Assembly (NCBI RefSeq): GCF_000566685.1
Contig: NZ_AZQN01000005.1
Coordinates: 124,001-188,000, forward strand
DNA: 64,000 nucleotides
Reading direction: 5' to 3'
Source: Dyadobacter tibetensis Y620-1
GTDB lineage: Bacteria; Bacteroidota; Bacteroidia; Cytophagales; Spirosomataceae
Shown: one piece after another, positions 1-8,631 of the stretch
Layout of the letters: every line of letters begins with the position of its first letter
How positions within the stretch are numbered: the stretch's first letter is position 1
The notes under the pieces: model-generated
Databases searched by the model: none
Told to the model about the DNA's origin: nothing
The model's input: the letters and a program-made list of their open reading frames with translations, nothing else
Made by a program: the position numbers and the translations under genes

Positions 1-1
1 G

Positions 2-1150
2 AGTCGTGATGGTAAAAAGGAGACCCTTATCACCAAAGGTAATTTCGATATGATTGAGCCTGTTCGCATCGACGAAAAAAATAATATTTATTATTTTATG
101 GCATCTCCCGAAAATGCAACTCAGAGTTATTTATATAAGACCTCTCTGGACGGAAAGGGCCAGCCAGTGCGTGTCACTCCGGCCGAGTTGAGTGGAACCC
201 ATCGCTATGATATCTCCCCGGCAGGGAAGTATGCTATTCATCACTTTTCTAACGCAAAAACGTTGCCGATGATGGAGTGGATTTCATTGCCTAACCATAA
301 GGCAGTGGATGCAAACAGCTCTATTGCCAGCAATATGGATAAGGTAAATGCCGCAAAGACCAATATTGAGTTTTTTAGGGTGACTACCGCCGAAGGAGTA
401 GAGGTAGATGCCTGGATGGTTAAACCCAGTAATTTCGATCCCAACAAGAAATATCCCATCGTATATATGGTATATGGCGAACCCGCCAGTAGTACTGTAA
501 AAGATACGTATGGAACGGGGCGAAATCGCCTTTATGAGGGAAGCATGGCCGACGATGGCTATATCTATGCTTCCATGGACAATCGCGGAACCCCCTCTCC
601 TAAAGGAAGGGCATGGAGGAAGGCTATTTACCGTAACATAGGGCGAATCAATATTCGTGATATGGCTGGAACTGCTACGGCCATGTTTGAAAAGTTTCCT
701 TTTATCGATAGCAGCCGTGTAGCCGTTCATGGATGGAGCGGAGGTGGATCTTCGACACTTAACTTACTTTTCCAATATCCTAAAATATTTAAGACGGGTA
801 TTTCGGTGGCAGCTGTTGGGAATCAGCTTACTTATGATAACATCTATCAGGAACGTTATATGGGGATACCCCAGGAAAACAGGGAGGACTTTGTAAAGGG
901 TTCTCCAGTGACCCACGCCAGTAATCTGGTAGGTAATTTGCTATATATTCATGGTACGGGCGATGATAACGTACATTATCAAAATGCCGAAATGTTGCTT
1001 AATGAGCTCATTAAACATGATAAAGTTTTTCAATTTATGGCTTACCCCAATCGCTCTCACAGCATTTCGGAAGGGGCGGGTACCAGCAAGCATTTGCGTA
1101 CCCTCTGTACGGAATATCTCAAAAGAAATTGCCCTCCTGGAGGCCGTTAA
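2..1150 (+). CDS. S9 family peptidase (prolyl oligopeptidase/DPP-IV type), 3' part
   Basis: Serine peptidase of the prolyl oligopeptidase clan, which normally removes dipeptides or cleaves short peptides in the periplasm. The frame is open from the first bases of the window, so the N-terminal part (signal peptide and most of the beta-propeller) lies outside. What is visible is the end of the propeller and the whole alpha/beta-hydrolase domain. The nucleophile is in GWSGGG (Ser codon at about 737), the acid in GTGDDNVH (about 955-978) and the histidine in NRSHSIS (about 1055-1075). The order Ser-Asp-His is the family's order. The protein ends normally shortly after the His, followed by a strong terminator. 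Substrate specificity (DPP-IV versus other S9 members) cannot be set without the N-terminus. Confidence 0.9.
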   Translation, partial: SRDGKKETLITKGNFDMIEPVRIDEKNNIYYFMASPENATQSYLYKTSLDGKGQPVRVTPAELSGTHRYDISPAGKYAIHHFSNAKTLPMMEWISLPNHKAVDANSSIASNMDKVNAAKTNIEFFRVTTAEGVEVDAWMVKPSNFDPNKKYPIVYMVYGEPASSTVKDTYGTGRNRLYEGSMADDGYIYASMDNRGTPSPKGRAWRKAIYRNIGRINIRDMAGTATAMFEKFPFIDSSRVAVHGWSGGGSSTLNLLFQYPKIFKTGISVAAVGNQLTYDNIYQERYMGIPQENREDFVKGSPVTHASNLVGNLLYIHGTGDDNVHYQNAEMLLNELIKHDKVFQFMAYPNRSHSISEGAGTSKHLRTLCTEYLKRNCPPGGR

Positions 1151-1180
1151 ATGGTGTGGCCAAACTGTAGTGAATATAAA

Positions 1181-1218
1181 AAAGAACCCTCTGGCTACTG
1201 AATGCCAGGGGGTTCTTT
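1181..1218 (+). terminator. Rho-independent terminator after the S9 peptidase
   Basis: Inverted repeat with 15-nt arms (AAAGAACCCTCTGGC against GCCAGGGGGTTCTTT, one T-G pair) and an 8-nt loop. It begins about 30 bp after the peptidase stop. The A-run before and T-run after could make it work in both directions, also serving the convergent small gene at 1332-1712. Confidence 0.8.
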
Positions 1219-1331
1219 CGGTTATTCTCCAGTCCTTTCGTTCGGAAAGATTTCAGGATTTTGCTGAGCATAATGTCATAGCGTTAGCCAGGGTTGCCCA
1301 TTAGAAAAGCTATCTCTACTTCAAAACATTT

Positions 1332-1712
1332 TTATCGGTGATACGCTACTCTGCTGTTACGTTGATTTCTTTCAAACGCCTGTAATCGATCATATTGTTT
1401 CGGACTCAATACGGCGATCATTTCCTTTTGTTTTTGATTTTCTAATCTTTCAAACTTACCGCCGACATTACGGCCTTTACTTTGAAGGTTATCATATTTT
1501 TTTTCAATACTCCGTATCTGTATTTCCTGCTTACGGCTTAGATTGACGATTCGGTCCAGGCGTTCGGCACTGTATAGGTCAGGGTAATGTACAGCTGGTT
1601 GAGCGACTTGGATGGTATGTTTCTGGATTACTACCTTGGAGGTGCGCTGAGCAAAACTGGTTCCTACACTTAAGAAGGTCATAGCGGCGATGGCGAAAAT
1701 GGTCTTTTTCAT
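1332..1712 (-). CDS. Small secreted hypothetical protein
   Basis: 126-residue protein with a clear signal peptide (MKKTIFAIAAMTFLSVG, cleavage likely after SFAQ near residue 22). The mature part is basic, rich in Lys, Arg, Gln and Glu. It has a helical middle stretch (RKQEIQIRSIEKKY) and a segment reading MIAVLSPKQYDRLQAF. That organisation resembles the small periplasmic helical-hairpin proteins of Bacteroidota (Spy/CpxP-like or DUF4890-like), where the 'L(S/T)PEQ' motif recurs. The resemblance is an inference from pattern only, so no function is assigned. It is monocistronic and converges with the S9 peptidase gene. Confidence 0.7.
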   Translation of the reverse strand: MKKTIFAIAAMTFLSVGTSFAQRTSKVVIQKHTIQVAQPAVHYPDLYSAERLDRIVNLSRKQEIQIRSIEKKYDNLQSKGRNVGGKFERLENQKQKEMIAVLSPKQYDRLQAFERNQRNSRVAYHR

Positions 1713-1996
1713 GGCTCAAAAAATTTAAATGATTGGTTCGTCTATGTTGATTAGAACTCATAAACGGATCCAAGTTTAAACCGAACGATTTCTAATCTAT
1801 CACTTAGCCAGTTCTCTCGACCAATTGTCCTTTAGAATCGACATATAGTTTTTAGGAGGCAAGGTTTTGTTGCTTTGCCGATGACCGAGGTGTCCAGTAC
1901 AGCTACGGCATTTCGACACGCGCTCTCGGGCCCTGCATGCTCGGTAATAGCTGGGTTAATGGTTTTTTCAAAAAAGACTTCGATCCGTGCTTAACC

Positions 1997-3535
1997 TTAA
2001 GGCTTGCTGTAAAGCGCTTGGGCGGCTTTTTCATATTTATCACCTTTAGTCCAGGAAGGGGCTACCTCCCGATCGGCGACTAACCTGGCGGCGAGAGAGA
2101 ATGCCTGCGAAAAGCGGTGTAGATAATCGAAATTAATACTTTCGGGGTTATCAATGGCCTGGTGGTAATACTTCATTATGTCGCCACTAAAAGAAGTGAA
2201 TCCTGGAGAAAATGTCGGTGCCGGAATCCCCTTCCTGGCAAAAGACACATTATCTGAACGGTCGAATAGCCCTTGTTCTGGTGAAGGGTCGGCAAAAACG
2301 CCCAGTCCAAAAGTTTTGGCGGCCTTCATGATTTCATTTTTGGCTCCTGTCCGATCCAATCCCATAACGGCAACAATGGTCGTATCGCTATAGCCGGCGC
2401 CGTCTGAATTTAAATTGAAAATGCATTTATCCAGGGGGAGAAGGGGGTTTTCTACATAATATTGACTGCCTAAAAGTCCAATTTCCTCACCCGTAAGCGC
2501 CACCAGTAACACCGATCGTTTTGGGGGCTGTTCGGCTAAGGCCCGGGCTGCTGTCAGCAGGGCAACCGAACCAAAGGCATTGTCCCGTGCCCCATTGAAT
2601 ATACTATCTTGCGCACTATAGGCCTGGCCTCCCTGCTTACCCACCCCCACATGGTCATAATGTGCAGATAGTAGTACGTATTGATCCTTTAGTGCCGGAT
2701 CAGCACCCGGTATATATCCGACCACATTCGGGCTGTTTACGATTTGCCTTTGTCTCCCACTGGTTTTAAAATTTACTCGTTCAACACCCCTGAGCGTACG
2801 TACGATATTTGCCTCCTTTCCATTAATCCATGCATGAGGTATCGCTTTTTGATCCGTTTGGTTCGACGATGCCAGTCCAATTTTCTCTCCGCTAAAATAA
2901 TTGAGAACAATATTCCATGGCATGGGGGCATCGAAGAGTTCTATTAGGCCCAAGGCCCCTTTTTCCATGGCCAGCTGACGTTTTGTGGTCGAGGTTGCAA
3001 TGATCTCAGAGGGGGTCTGAACATCTGGAGTACCGCTTTGGACGAGCACTATTTTTCCTTTTACGTCCAATCCTTTGTAGTCGTCCCAGTTTTTTTCCGG
3101 ATTCAGCAGTCCAAAACCGGCATAAACCAGTTCCGCTTCCAAGTCAGCGGCTTCACCGCTCATCAGTATCCAATCTTTACCGCTTATGAAGCGGTCGGCT
3201 TGTGCGGTAATTTCGCCGCTTCCATTACGTCCTAACTTCTCGAAAGACACCTGCTGAAAATAGGCATCGGTAGAAGTAGGATCCGCTGTAGGTACTGGGG
3301 AAATGCCTAATCGCCGATACTGCTCTGCAATATAGCGCGCGGCCACTTTATTGCCCATATCACCGGTCCGGCGTCCTTGTAGTTCGTCGGCGGCCAAGAA
3401 GCGCATATGGGAGGCAGTTTCTAAGGCAGATATTGATTTTTCAGCAAGTTCTGTTTTTTTTCGTTTTTGGGTAAAACCAGGTTGGGCTATGAGCAGGGCC
3501 GACATGGCCGTCATCAGGAGAGGGTATATTTTCAT
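1997..3535 (-). CDS. M28 family metallopeptidase (Zn aminopeptidase type), secreted
   Basis: Exported zinc peptidase of family M28, about 512 residues. A signal peptide (MKIYPLLMTAMSALL, ending near TQ) is followed by a PA-like insert (residues about 110-260) and the catalytic domain. Metal-ligand motifs visible in order are LSAHYDHVG (His, Asp), GARDNAFGS (Asp), LTGEEIGLLGS (Glu-Glu pair) and NLNSDGAGYSD, with a late His in MKYYHQAID. The frame opens with a TTG at 3550, but the ATG at 3535 is preferred: a GGA lies about 5 nt ahead of it and the signal peptide starts properly there. Such proteins release N-terminal residues from peptides in the periplasm; the substrate is unknown. Confidence 0.88.
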   Translation of the reverse strand: MKIYPLLMTAMSALLIAQPGFTQKRKKTELAEKSISALETASHMRFLAADELQGRRTGDMGNKVAARYIAEQYRRLGISPVPTADPTSTDAYFQQVSFEKLGRNGSGEITAQADRFISGKDWILMSGEAADLEAELVYAGFGLLNPEKNWDDYKGLDVKGKIVLVQSGTPDVQTPSEIIATSTTKRQLAMEKGALGLIELFDAPMPWNIVLNYFSGEKIGLASSNQTDQKAIPHAWINGKEANIVRTLRGVERVNFKTSGRQRQIVNSPNVVGYIPGADPALKDQYVLLSAHYDHVGVGKQGGQAYSAQDSIFNGARDNAFGSVALLTAARALAEQPPKRSVLLVALTGEEIGLLGSQYYVENPLLPLDKCIFNLNSDGAGYSDTTIVAVMGLDRTGAKNEIMKAAKTFGLGVFADPSPEQGLFDRSDNVSFARKGIPAPTFSPGFTSFSGDIMKYYHQAIDNPESINFDYLHRFSQAFSLAARLVADREVAPSWTKGDKYEKAAQALYSKP

Positions 3536-3675
3536 AAATTCCAGTGTCAATCAAAGTAATTAAAAGGGGGGGCATTTTCGCTTCAGGATCGCTCGTACAT
3601 ACCGTGTTACCTGCATGAATTATCCCCAGTTGCCAAGATTATCAAACCATTTAAAGGGTAATGAGATTACCAGGG

Positions 3676-4662
3676 TTATTTCTCATTCAAAATCTTTGCC
3701 GCGTCTTTGGCAAAATAGGTAAGGATACATTTTGCTCCAGCTCTCCGGATACTCATTAAAACTTCCATCATGGTGCGATCCCGGTCGAGCCAGCCATTTT
3801 GAGCGGCAGCCATGACCATAGCATATTCGCCGGAAACGTTATAGGCAGCGATAGGGATATTGAAATTCTGGTCGAGCAGTTTGATAATATCCAGATATGC
3901 CAAGGCAGGTTTTACCATCAGCATGTCGGCTCCTTCTTCGAAATCGAGCTGAGCCTCCAAAAGTGCCTCTTGAATATTGGCAGGATTCATTTGGTAGGTC
4001 TTTTTATCCCCAAACTTCGGCGCCGATTCCAGGGCGTCCCGGAAAGGGCCATAAAATGCGCTAGCATATTTCGCAGAATAGGACATGATGCTCACATCGG
4101 TCTGGCCAGCTTCATCGAGTAAGTCTCTTATATATCCTACCCGTCCATCCATCATGTCACTAGGCCCTAGTATGTCAGCTCCTGCTTTAGCCTGAGCCAA
4201 GGCCATTTTTCCCAATATTTCCAGGGTGGCGTCATTCAGGATTACTCCATTTTCTACCAAACCGTCATGGCCATCGGAACTATAGGGGTCCATAGCAATA
4301 TCAGTCATAATGGTAAGGTCCGGAAACTGCTCTTTGATGGCTGTGATGGCCTTCAGGTAGAAGGTATCCTCCTTGTAACTCTCCGAAGCATGCCGATCTT
4401 TCTTGCTTTCGGGATAATTAGGAAAAAGATCAATGGCGCGGATTCCTAGATCGGTTACCTCTTTTAATTCTTCCAGCAGGGTATCCAAAGAAAAGCGGTA
4501 TATGCCTGGCATTGATTTTACCTCCACCCTTTGCTGGCTTCCTTCTTGAACAAACATGGGAAAAATGAAATCAGAAACCTGAAGGTTGGTTTCCTGTACC
4601 AAGTCGCGTATAGCACCTGACTTTCTGTTTCGGCGGGGACGACGCCGGTTCAAATCGCTCAT
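3676..4662 (-). CDS. hemB: Delta-aminolevulinic acid dehydratase (porphobilinogen synthase)
   Basis: Condenses two 5-aminolevulinate molecules to porphobilinogen, the second common step of haem synthesis, in the cytoplasm. At 328 residues it has the full family length. The two Schiff-base lysines are visible in SYSAKYASAFYGPFRD and in MLMVKPALAYLD. The N-terminal arm carries the usual RPRRNRKS start. The metal-site segment reads MDPYSSDGHDG: the cysteines of the zinc-dependent enzymes are replaced by Ala, Asp and Asp, so by family knowledge this is the Mg-type (Cys-poor) enzyme. The gene stands alone; no other haem gene is in view. Confidence 0.97.
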   Translation of the reverse strand: MSDLNRRRPRRNRKSGAIRDLVQETNLQVSDFIFPMFVQEGSQQRVEVKSMPGIYRFSLDTLLEELKEVTDLGIRAIDLFPNYPESKKDRHASESYKEDTFYLKAITAIKEQFPDLTIMTDIAMDPYSSDGHDGLVENGVILNDATLEILGKMALAQAKAGADILGPSDMMDGRVGYIRDLLDEAGQTDVSIMSYSAKYASAFYGPFRDALESAPKFGDKKTYQMNPANIQEALLEAQLDFEEGADMLMVKPALAYLDIIKLLDQNFNIPIAAYNVSGEYAMVMAAAQNGWLDRDRTMMEVLMSIRRAGAKCILTYFAKDAAKILNEK

Positions 4663-4791
4663 TTTATATAGGCTAAAGCTGAGGCTGAAATTGTGCCTGA
4701 GCTGTTTAATAATATTTTTTTAACAACAAATGGCAAGGTATTCAAGTTCTATGAATTTACCTGCTTTTACCTTAGTTTGCCCCTGCAAATT

Positions 4792-5478
4792 TTATCCTAC
4801 CATCAATTTAAAACCTTCCCCATGTAAATTCATAATCTGAATAGAGGGGTCTTCGCGGAGATATTTTCGAAGTTTGGTGATGTAAACATCCATGCTACGA
4901 GCGTTGAAGTAGGAGTCGTCGCCCCAGATTGTTTTGAGAGTAAAGCTTCTGCTGATTGGCTGGTTTATATTCTGACAAAAAAGCAGCAGAAGTTCTGATT
5001 CTTTGGATGTCAGTTTGGTTGTTTTTTCGGGGCTTTTTAATTGCTGGTGAGCGTAGTCGAAACTGAGGGATCCGATCGGATATATTTGTGTCTCCGGCAA
5101 GGGAGAACTCTCCTTCTTATAACGCCGGAGTATGGCCTCTATCCTCAGCAGGAGTTCTTGACGGTCAAATGGTTTGGTGATATAATCATCGGCTCCTACC
5201 CTGAAGCCCTGCAAGGTATCTTCTTTCATGGCGCGGGCCGTAAGGAAAATTATGGGCGTATCCCTTCCGCTCATACGCACCTCTTTGGCCAGGGAGAAGC
5301 CATCTTTTTTAGGCATCATTACATCGAAAATACAGAGGTCATATTCCTGATCCACAAAGGCTTGCCATCCTTCATTGCCATCGGTGGCCAGGTGGGTGGG
5401 GTAACCCTTATCAGTCAGGTATTCCTGAAGTAATATTCCCAAGTTTGCGTCGTCTTCCACGAGTAAGATTTGCGCCAT
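4792..5478 (-). CDS. OmpR/PhoB-family two-component response regulator
   Basis: DNA-binding response regulator of 228 residues. The receiver domain (1-120) has the acidic pair VEDD near residue 8, the phospho-acceptor Asp52 in FDVMMPKKDG, Thr80 in FLTAR and Lys102 in DDYITKPF. All conserved residues are present, so it should be phosphorylated. A winged-helix output domain follows (about 135-228), with the typical LTSKESELL and RSMDVYITKLRKYL stretches. No sensor kinase gene lies nearby, so the partner kinase must be elsewhere and the regulon cannot be guessed. It is divergent from the hydrolase gene at 5640. Confidence 0.93.
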   Translation of the reverse strand: MAQILLVEDDANLGILLQEYLTDKGYPTHLATDGNEGWQAFVDQEYDLCIFDVMMPKKDGFSLAKEVRMSGRDTPIIFLTARAMKEDTLQGFRVGADDYITKPFDRQELLLRIEAILRRYKKESSPLPETQIYPIGSLSFDYAHQQLKSPEKTTKLTSKESELLLLFCQNINQPISRSFTLKTIWGDDSYFNARSMDVYITKLRKYLREDPSIQIMNLHGEGFKLMVG

Positions 5479-5639
5479 AGTATTTTTGAAAGATGTAAAT
5501 TGCGGATATTATCAAAAAAGGATTCCCAAGATAAGCCTTTCTTTTTTTGTTAAAACGATAAATAGATTGGATTTTTAGCCAGGAAACGCTTAAAACTAGC
5601 GAACTTTAATAGTATAGAAACCTTTTACACGCTTAAAAT

Positions 5640-6659
5640 ATGTTAAAATTTATTTTGTGGGTCCTGGGTCTGCTGGCCCTGATGGTGTTGGTATATTTTG
5701 CAGGTCCCAGGCCAACGACTCCAGAAATATCTATGGCCTTGCCCTCGGTAACCAGTGAGCCGGAGCAGTTAGAAGCAGATATCGCGCAGTCTGAGGCTAA
5801 AATTGAAGGGTTGAAGCCCGACAACGAGGCCAGGATTATCTGGGCCGATTCCAGCAAAAAAGTAAAGACTGCCTATAGTGTGGTGTATATCCATGGCTTT
5901 GGGGCGAGTTGGGCCGAAGGAGAGCCGGTACATCGAAACCTGGCCGCTCGTTACGGTGCCAATCTCTATCTGGCTCGCCTGCACGATGCCGGCATAGCCG
6001 ATAGCAATGCTTTCGATGACCTTACCCCTGGCAATTTCGTAGCAGGGGCTAACAGAGCCTTGGCTATCGGTAAACAATTGGGGGATAGTGTAATTGTGAT
6101 CGGGACTTCGGCAGGAGGATTATTGACCGTTTTGCTAGCCTCGGAGCACCCCGAACTAAAAGGGGTCGTGCTCTACTCCCCCTGTATGGCAGTAGCTAAT
6201 CCGGCCCTTCAGCTGACCACCGGCCCCTGGGGCAAGCAGATTCTCCAGGGCATCATAGGGGAGCGTACCCCAGGAAGTGATACCGATCCGTTAAGAGCTC
6301 AATACTGGCTACAGGGCTATCATACCAATGGGCTCCTGGCCTTGCAGCAAACCATTGACCTGGTGGCACGGCCAGAAGTATATAAAAGAATCCAGGTACC
6401 CGTTTTCTTAGGGTATTACTATAAAAATGAAAAAGAGCAGGATCCGGTCGTTTCTGTTGCCGCAATGCAAGAGATGTTTCCACTACTGGGAACGCCACAG
6501 GCGAAAAAGCGAGAGGTTGCCTTCCCCAACAGTGCCGACCACGTAATAGCCTCTTATATCCGTTCTAAGGATGTAAAGGGTGTTTTTGAGGAGACAGACC
6601 GCTTTTTCCAAGAAATATTGGGCCTTAAACCAGTAGAAAAACCAACTGCTCAGCCTTGA
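5640..6659 (+). CDS. Membrane-anchored alpha/beta hydrolase
   Basis: Hydrolase of 339 residues with one N-terminal transmembrane anchor (residues 3-22, MLKFILWVLGLLALMVLVYF), leaving the catalytic part probably in the periplasm. The nucleophile elbow is GTSAGG with Ser157, and the oxyanion region is YIHGFGASW. The catalytic acid is probably in the DPVVS segment near residue 265, and the His in NSADHVIAS near residue 300. The fold is that of carboxylesterases and lysophospholipases; no residue pattern settles the substrate. It is divergently transcribed from the response regulator, with 160 bp between them, and is followed by fabI on the same strand with its own leader. Confidence 0.8.
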   Translation: MLKFILWVLGLLALMVLVYFAGPRPTTPEISMALPSVTSEPEQLEADIAQSEAKIEGLKPDNEARIIWADSSKKVKTAYSVVYIHGFGASWAEGEPVHRNLAARYGANLYLARLHDAGIADSNAFDDLTPGNFVAGANRALAIGKQLGDSVIVIGTSAGGLLTVLLASEHPELKGVVLYSPCMAVANPALQLTTGPWGKQILQGIIGERTPGSDTDPLRAQYWLQGYHTNGLLALQQTIDLVARPEVYKRIQVPVFLGYYYKNEKEQDPVVSVAAMQEMFPLLGTPQAKKREVAFPNSADHVIASYIRSKDVKGVFEETDRFFQEILGLKPVEKPTAQP

Positions 6660-6773
6660 AAAAATAGCTGGTCCGGTACACGCAAATTTTTTTATATAGA
6701 TTAAGCTCTTAAAATTGTGTTACTTTGCCGGCTGAAAAAAGACAGAACTTTTAATTTATAATATACAAGAACC

Positions 6774-7595
6774 ATGGCTTACGGTTTACTTAAAGGAAAA
6801 AGAGGAATCATATCGGGTGCTTTGGACGAGAATTCCATTGCATGGCAAGTGGCCCTGAAGGCGAAGGAAGAGGGAGCCATTTTTACACTTACTAACGCTC
6901 CAATTGCCATGCGCATGGGTGCAATCAATAATCTCGCTGAGCAATGCGATGCACAAATCATTCCTGCCGATGCTACTTCTGTAGAAGATATAGAAAACCT
7001 GTTCTCGAAATCAACTGAAATTCTAGGTGGTAAAATAGATTTTGTTTTGCACTCTATTGGCATGTCATTAAATGTTCGTAAGAGTAAGGAATATGGAGAC
7101 TTGAATTATGAATGGATGCAGAAAGGGCTGGACATCTCGGCTATTTCCCTGCACAAATTTCTACAAGTAGCCGAAAAGCAGGACGCACTCAGCGAATGGG
7201 CTTCTGTGGTGGCACTTTCTTATATCGCCGCACAGCGTACCTACTCATTCTATGGCGATATGGCAGAAGCCAAAGCCATGCTGGAAAGTATAGCGCGTAG
7301 CTATGGCTATAGATATGGAAAAGCGAAAAATGTACGTGTAAACACCATTTCTCAGTCACCGACCGTTACCAAAGCTGGCTCAGGAATAGAAGGATTCGAC
7401 GCTTTCTATGAATTTGCTGACAAAATGAGCCCATTGGGCAATGCTACGGCTAAAGATTGTGCCAACTACGCTATCTCGATGTTCTCGGATCTAACACGTT
7501 TCGTTACCATGCAGAACCTATACCACGATGGAGGGTACTCGGCAACTGGTATTTCTGAAGAGCTTGTTCAAATGATCCAACAGCAGAACCAATAG
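6774..7595 (+). CDS. fabI: Enoyl-[acyl-carrier-protein] reductase (NADH), FabI type
   Basis: Reduces trans-2-enoyl-ACP to acyl-ACP, the last step of each fatty-acid elongation round, in the cytoplasm. It is a 273-residue short-chain dehydrogenase-fold protein. The N-terminal nucleotide-binding region reads KGKRGIISGALDENSIAW, the atypical glycine motif of FabI rather than the TGxxxGIG of FabG. The catalytic pair is Tyr160 and Lys167 in the FabI spacing Y-x6-K (YGDMAEAK). HSIGMS and the late segment NLYHDGGYSATG also match the family. It appears monocistronic: a terminator with a UUCG-type tetraloop follows about 20 bp after the stop. As a FabI enzyme it would be the expected target of triclosan-type inhibitors. 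Confidence 0.95.
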   Translation: MAYGLLKGKRGIISGALDENSIAWQVALKAKEEGAIFTLTNAPIAMRMGAINNLAEQCDAQIIPADATSVEDIENLFSKSTEILGGKIDFVLHSIGMSLNVRKSKEYGDLNYEWMQKGLDISAISLHKFLQVAEKQDALSEWASVVALSYIAAQRTYSFYGDMAEAKAMLESIARSYGYRYGKAKNVRVNTISQSPTVTKAGSGIEGFDAFYEFADKMSPLGNATAKDCANYAISMFSDLTRFVTMQNLYHDGGYSATGISEELVQMIQQQNQ

Positions 7596-7615
7596 TTTCT
7601 CAAGAGACATTCACG

Positions 7616-7647
7616 TCCCCTGGATCTTCGGATTTAGGGGATTTTTT
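7616..7647 (+). terminator. Rho-independent terminator after fabI
   Basis: Stem TCCCCTGGATC / GATTTAGGGGA (11 bp including two G-T pairs) closed by a TTCG tetraloop and followed by six T residues. This is a textbook intrinsic terminator, 20 bp after the fabI stop. Confidence 0.9.
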
Positions 7648-7776
7648 ATGTGTAGCAAAAATATTCGCCATGCTTCCACGTTCCACCTGCGAAAACAATG
7701 GCTTATATCCATTATTTTAAGTTATCTCTTTTCCCAAAGACGACCTTTCTATTAACCCTACTTTTTCGTTTTGACT

Positions 7777-8553
7777 ATGAATCGGTTTTTAAATATTCCC
7801 CTCCTGTTACTATGTGTTTTCTGGGCTTCGGGCTGTGGTAGTGAAAAGAATGGCAACCCAACAGAGACGGAGTTGCCTCGATACACCCTTGTATTTCTGG
7901 ATAAAACGCAGAGTGTTAATGTCAATAAGGAATATGTTGCTAATAAGTACAGACTTGCGCTTACAGAACTTTTAGAACAGAATATGAGGAAAAGGGGGGA
8001 CCGGCTCGAGGTATATTTTATTCATGAAAATACGGCCAAAGCCAAGGCGTTGTCCCTGGAAGTCCGTAGCGAAAAAGAGGATACAGAAGGCGTAAGTCCC
8101 ACCGATCGGGAAGCCATAGAAACGAGCTTTCAACTCGCACTTCAGAAGGAAAAAGGTCTTTATTTGCGCCAATTGCTACTAAAGCTTAACCAGGAGAATT
8201 CGGGAGCATCCAATCAGTCGACTGACATCCTTGCCACTGTCCCATTGATAGCCAAGGCCAACGAAGTAGGTGCAGAGATGAAGGTGTATTTCTTTAGTGA
8301 TATGATTGAAAGTGTACAAGCAGCGGGGCGACGCGATTTTCACAAGACTCCACCGACCTCCGACCAAGAGGCAGAAGCCTGGGCGAAAACCGATGCCAAA
8401 ACCTGGCAGAAGTTTATGATCGGATCTCCGGAGATTACCATCATTTCGCCTTTTGAGCCTACCGCCTCCTCACGTGAACATAATCCGCAGGTAGCATTAT
8501 ACTGGCAAAATCTGTTTCAAGAACTAGGAGCGTCACAGGTAGAGGAGCTGTAG
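7777..8553 (+). CDS. Lipoprotein of unknown function, possible vWA-like fold
   Basis: About 258-residue lipoprotein: a hydrophobic signal (NIPLLLLCVFWASG) ends at Cys with a weak lipobox (ASGC). The frame can start with TTG at 7771, but ATG at 7777 is the better start. The mature protein begins a beta-strand with YTLVFLDKTQSV. A D-x-T-x-S motif after a hydrophobic strand resembles the metal site of von Willebrand A-like domains, and VYFFSDMIESV about 150 residues later fits the second loop of such a fold. This is an inference from motif spacing; no close family is recognised. The gene is single and ends at a hairpin shared with the convergent sulfatase gene. Confidence 0.7.
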   Translation: MNRFLNIPLLLLCVFWASGCGSEKNGNPTETELPRYTLVFLDKTQSVNVNKEYVANKYRLALTELLEQNMRKRGDRLEVYFIHENTAKAKALSLEVRSEKEDTEGVSPTDREAIETSFQLALQKEKGLYLRQLLLKLNQENSGASNQSTDILATVPLIAKANEVGAEMKVYFFSDMIESVQAAGRRDFHKTPPTSDQEAEAWAKTDAKTWQKFMIGSPEITIISPFEPTASSREHNPQVALYWQNLFQELGASQVEEL

Positions 8554-8563
8554 AAATCAATAA

Positions 8564-8596
8564 GCCCCATCTCAAACCTTCTGGAATAGATGGGGC
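8564..8596. terminator. Bidirectional hairpin between lipoprotein and sulfatase genes
   Basis: Perfect 9-bp stem GCCCCATCT / AGATGGGGC with a 15-nt loop, lying between two convergent stops. The flanks are AT-rich rather than pure T-runs, so termination strength is uncertain, but the position suits both genes. Confidence 0.65.
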
Positions 8597-8631
8597 CTAT
8601 ACATTTCGGAACACTAGCCTTTCGCTTCGTA

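Noticed and set aside
951..1304. 117-codon ORF overlapping the end of the S9 peptidase
   Set aside because: Shadow frame of the peptidase that runs through its terminator hairpin.
6687..6730. TTACTTTG upstream of fabI as a -7 promoter element
   Set aside because: The -7 fit is fair, but no TTG is found at the proper distance, so a promoter was not listed.
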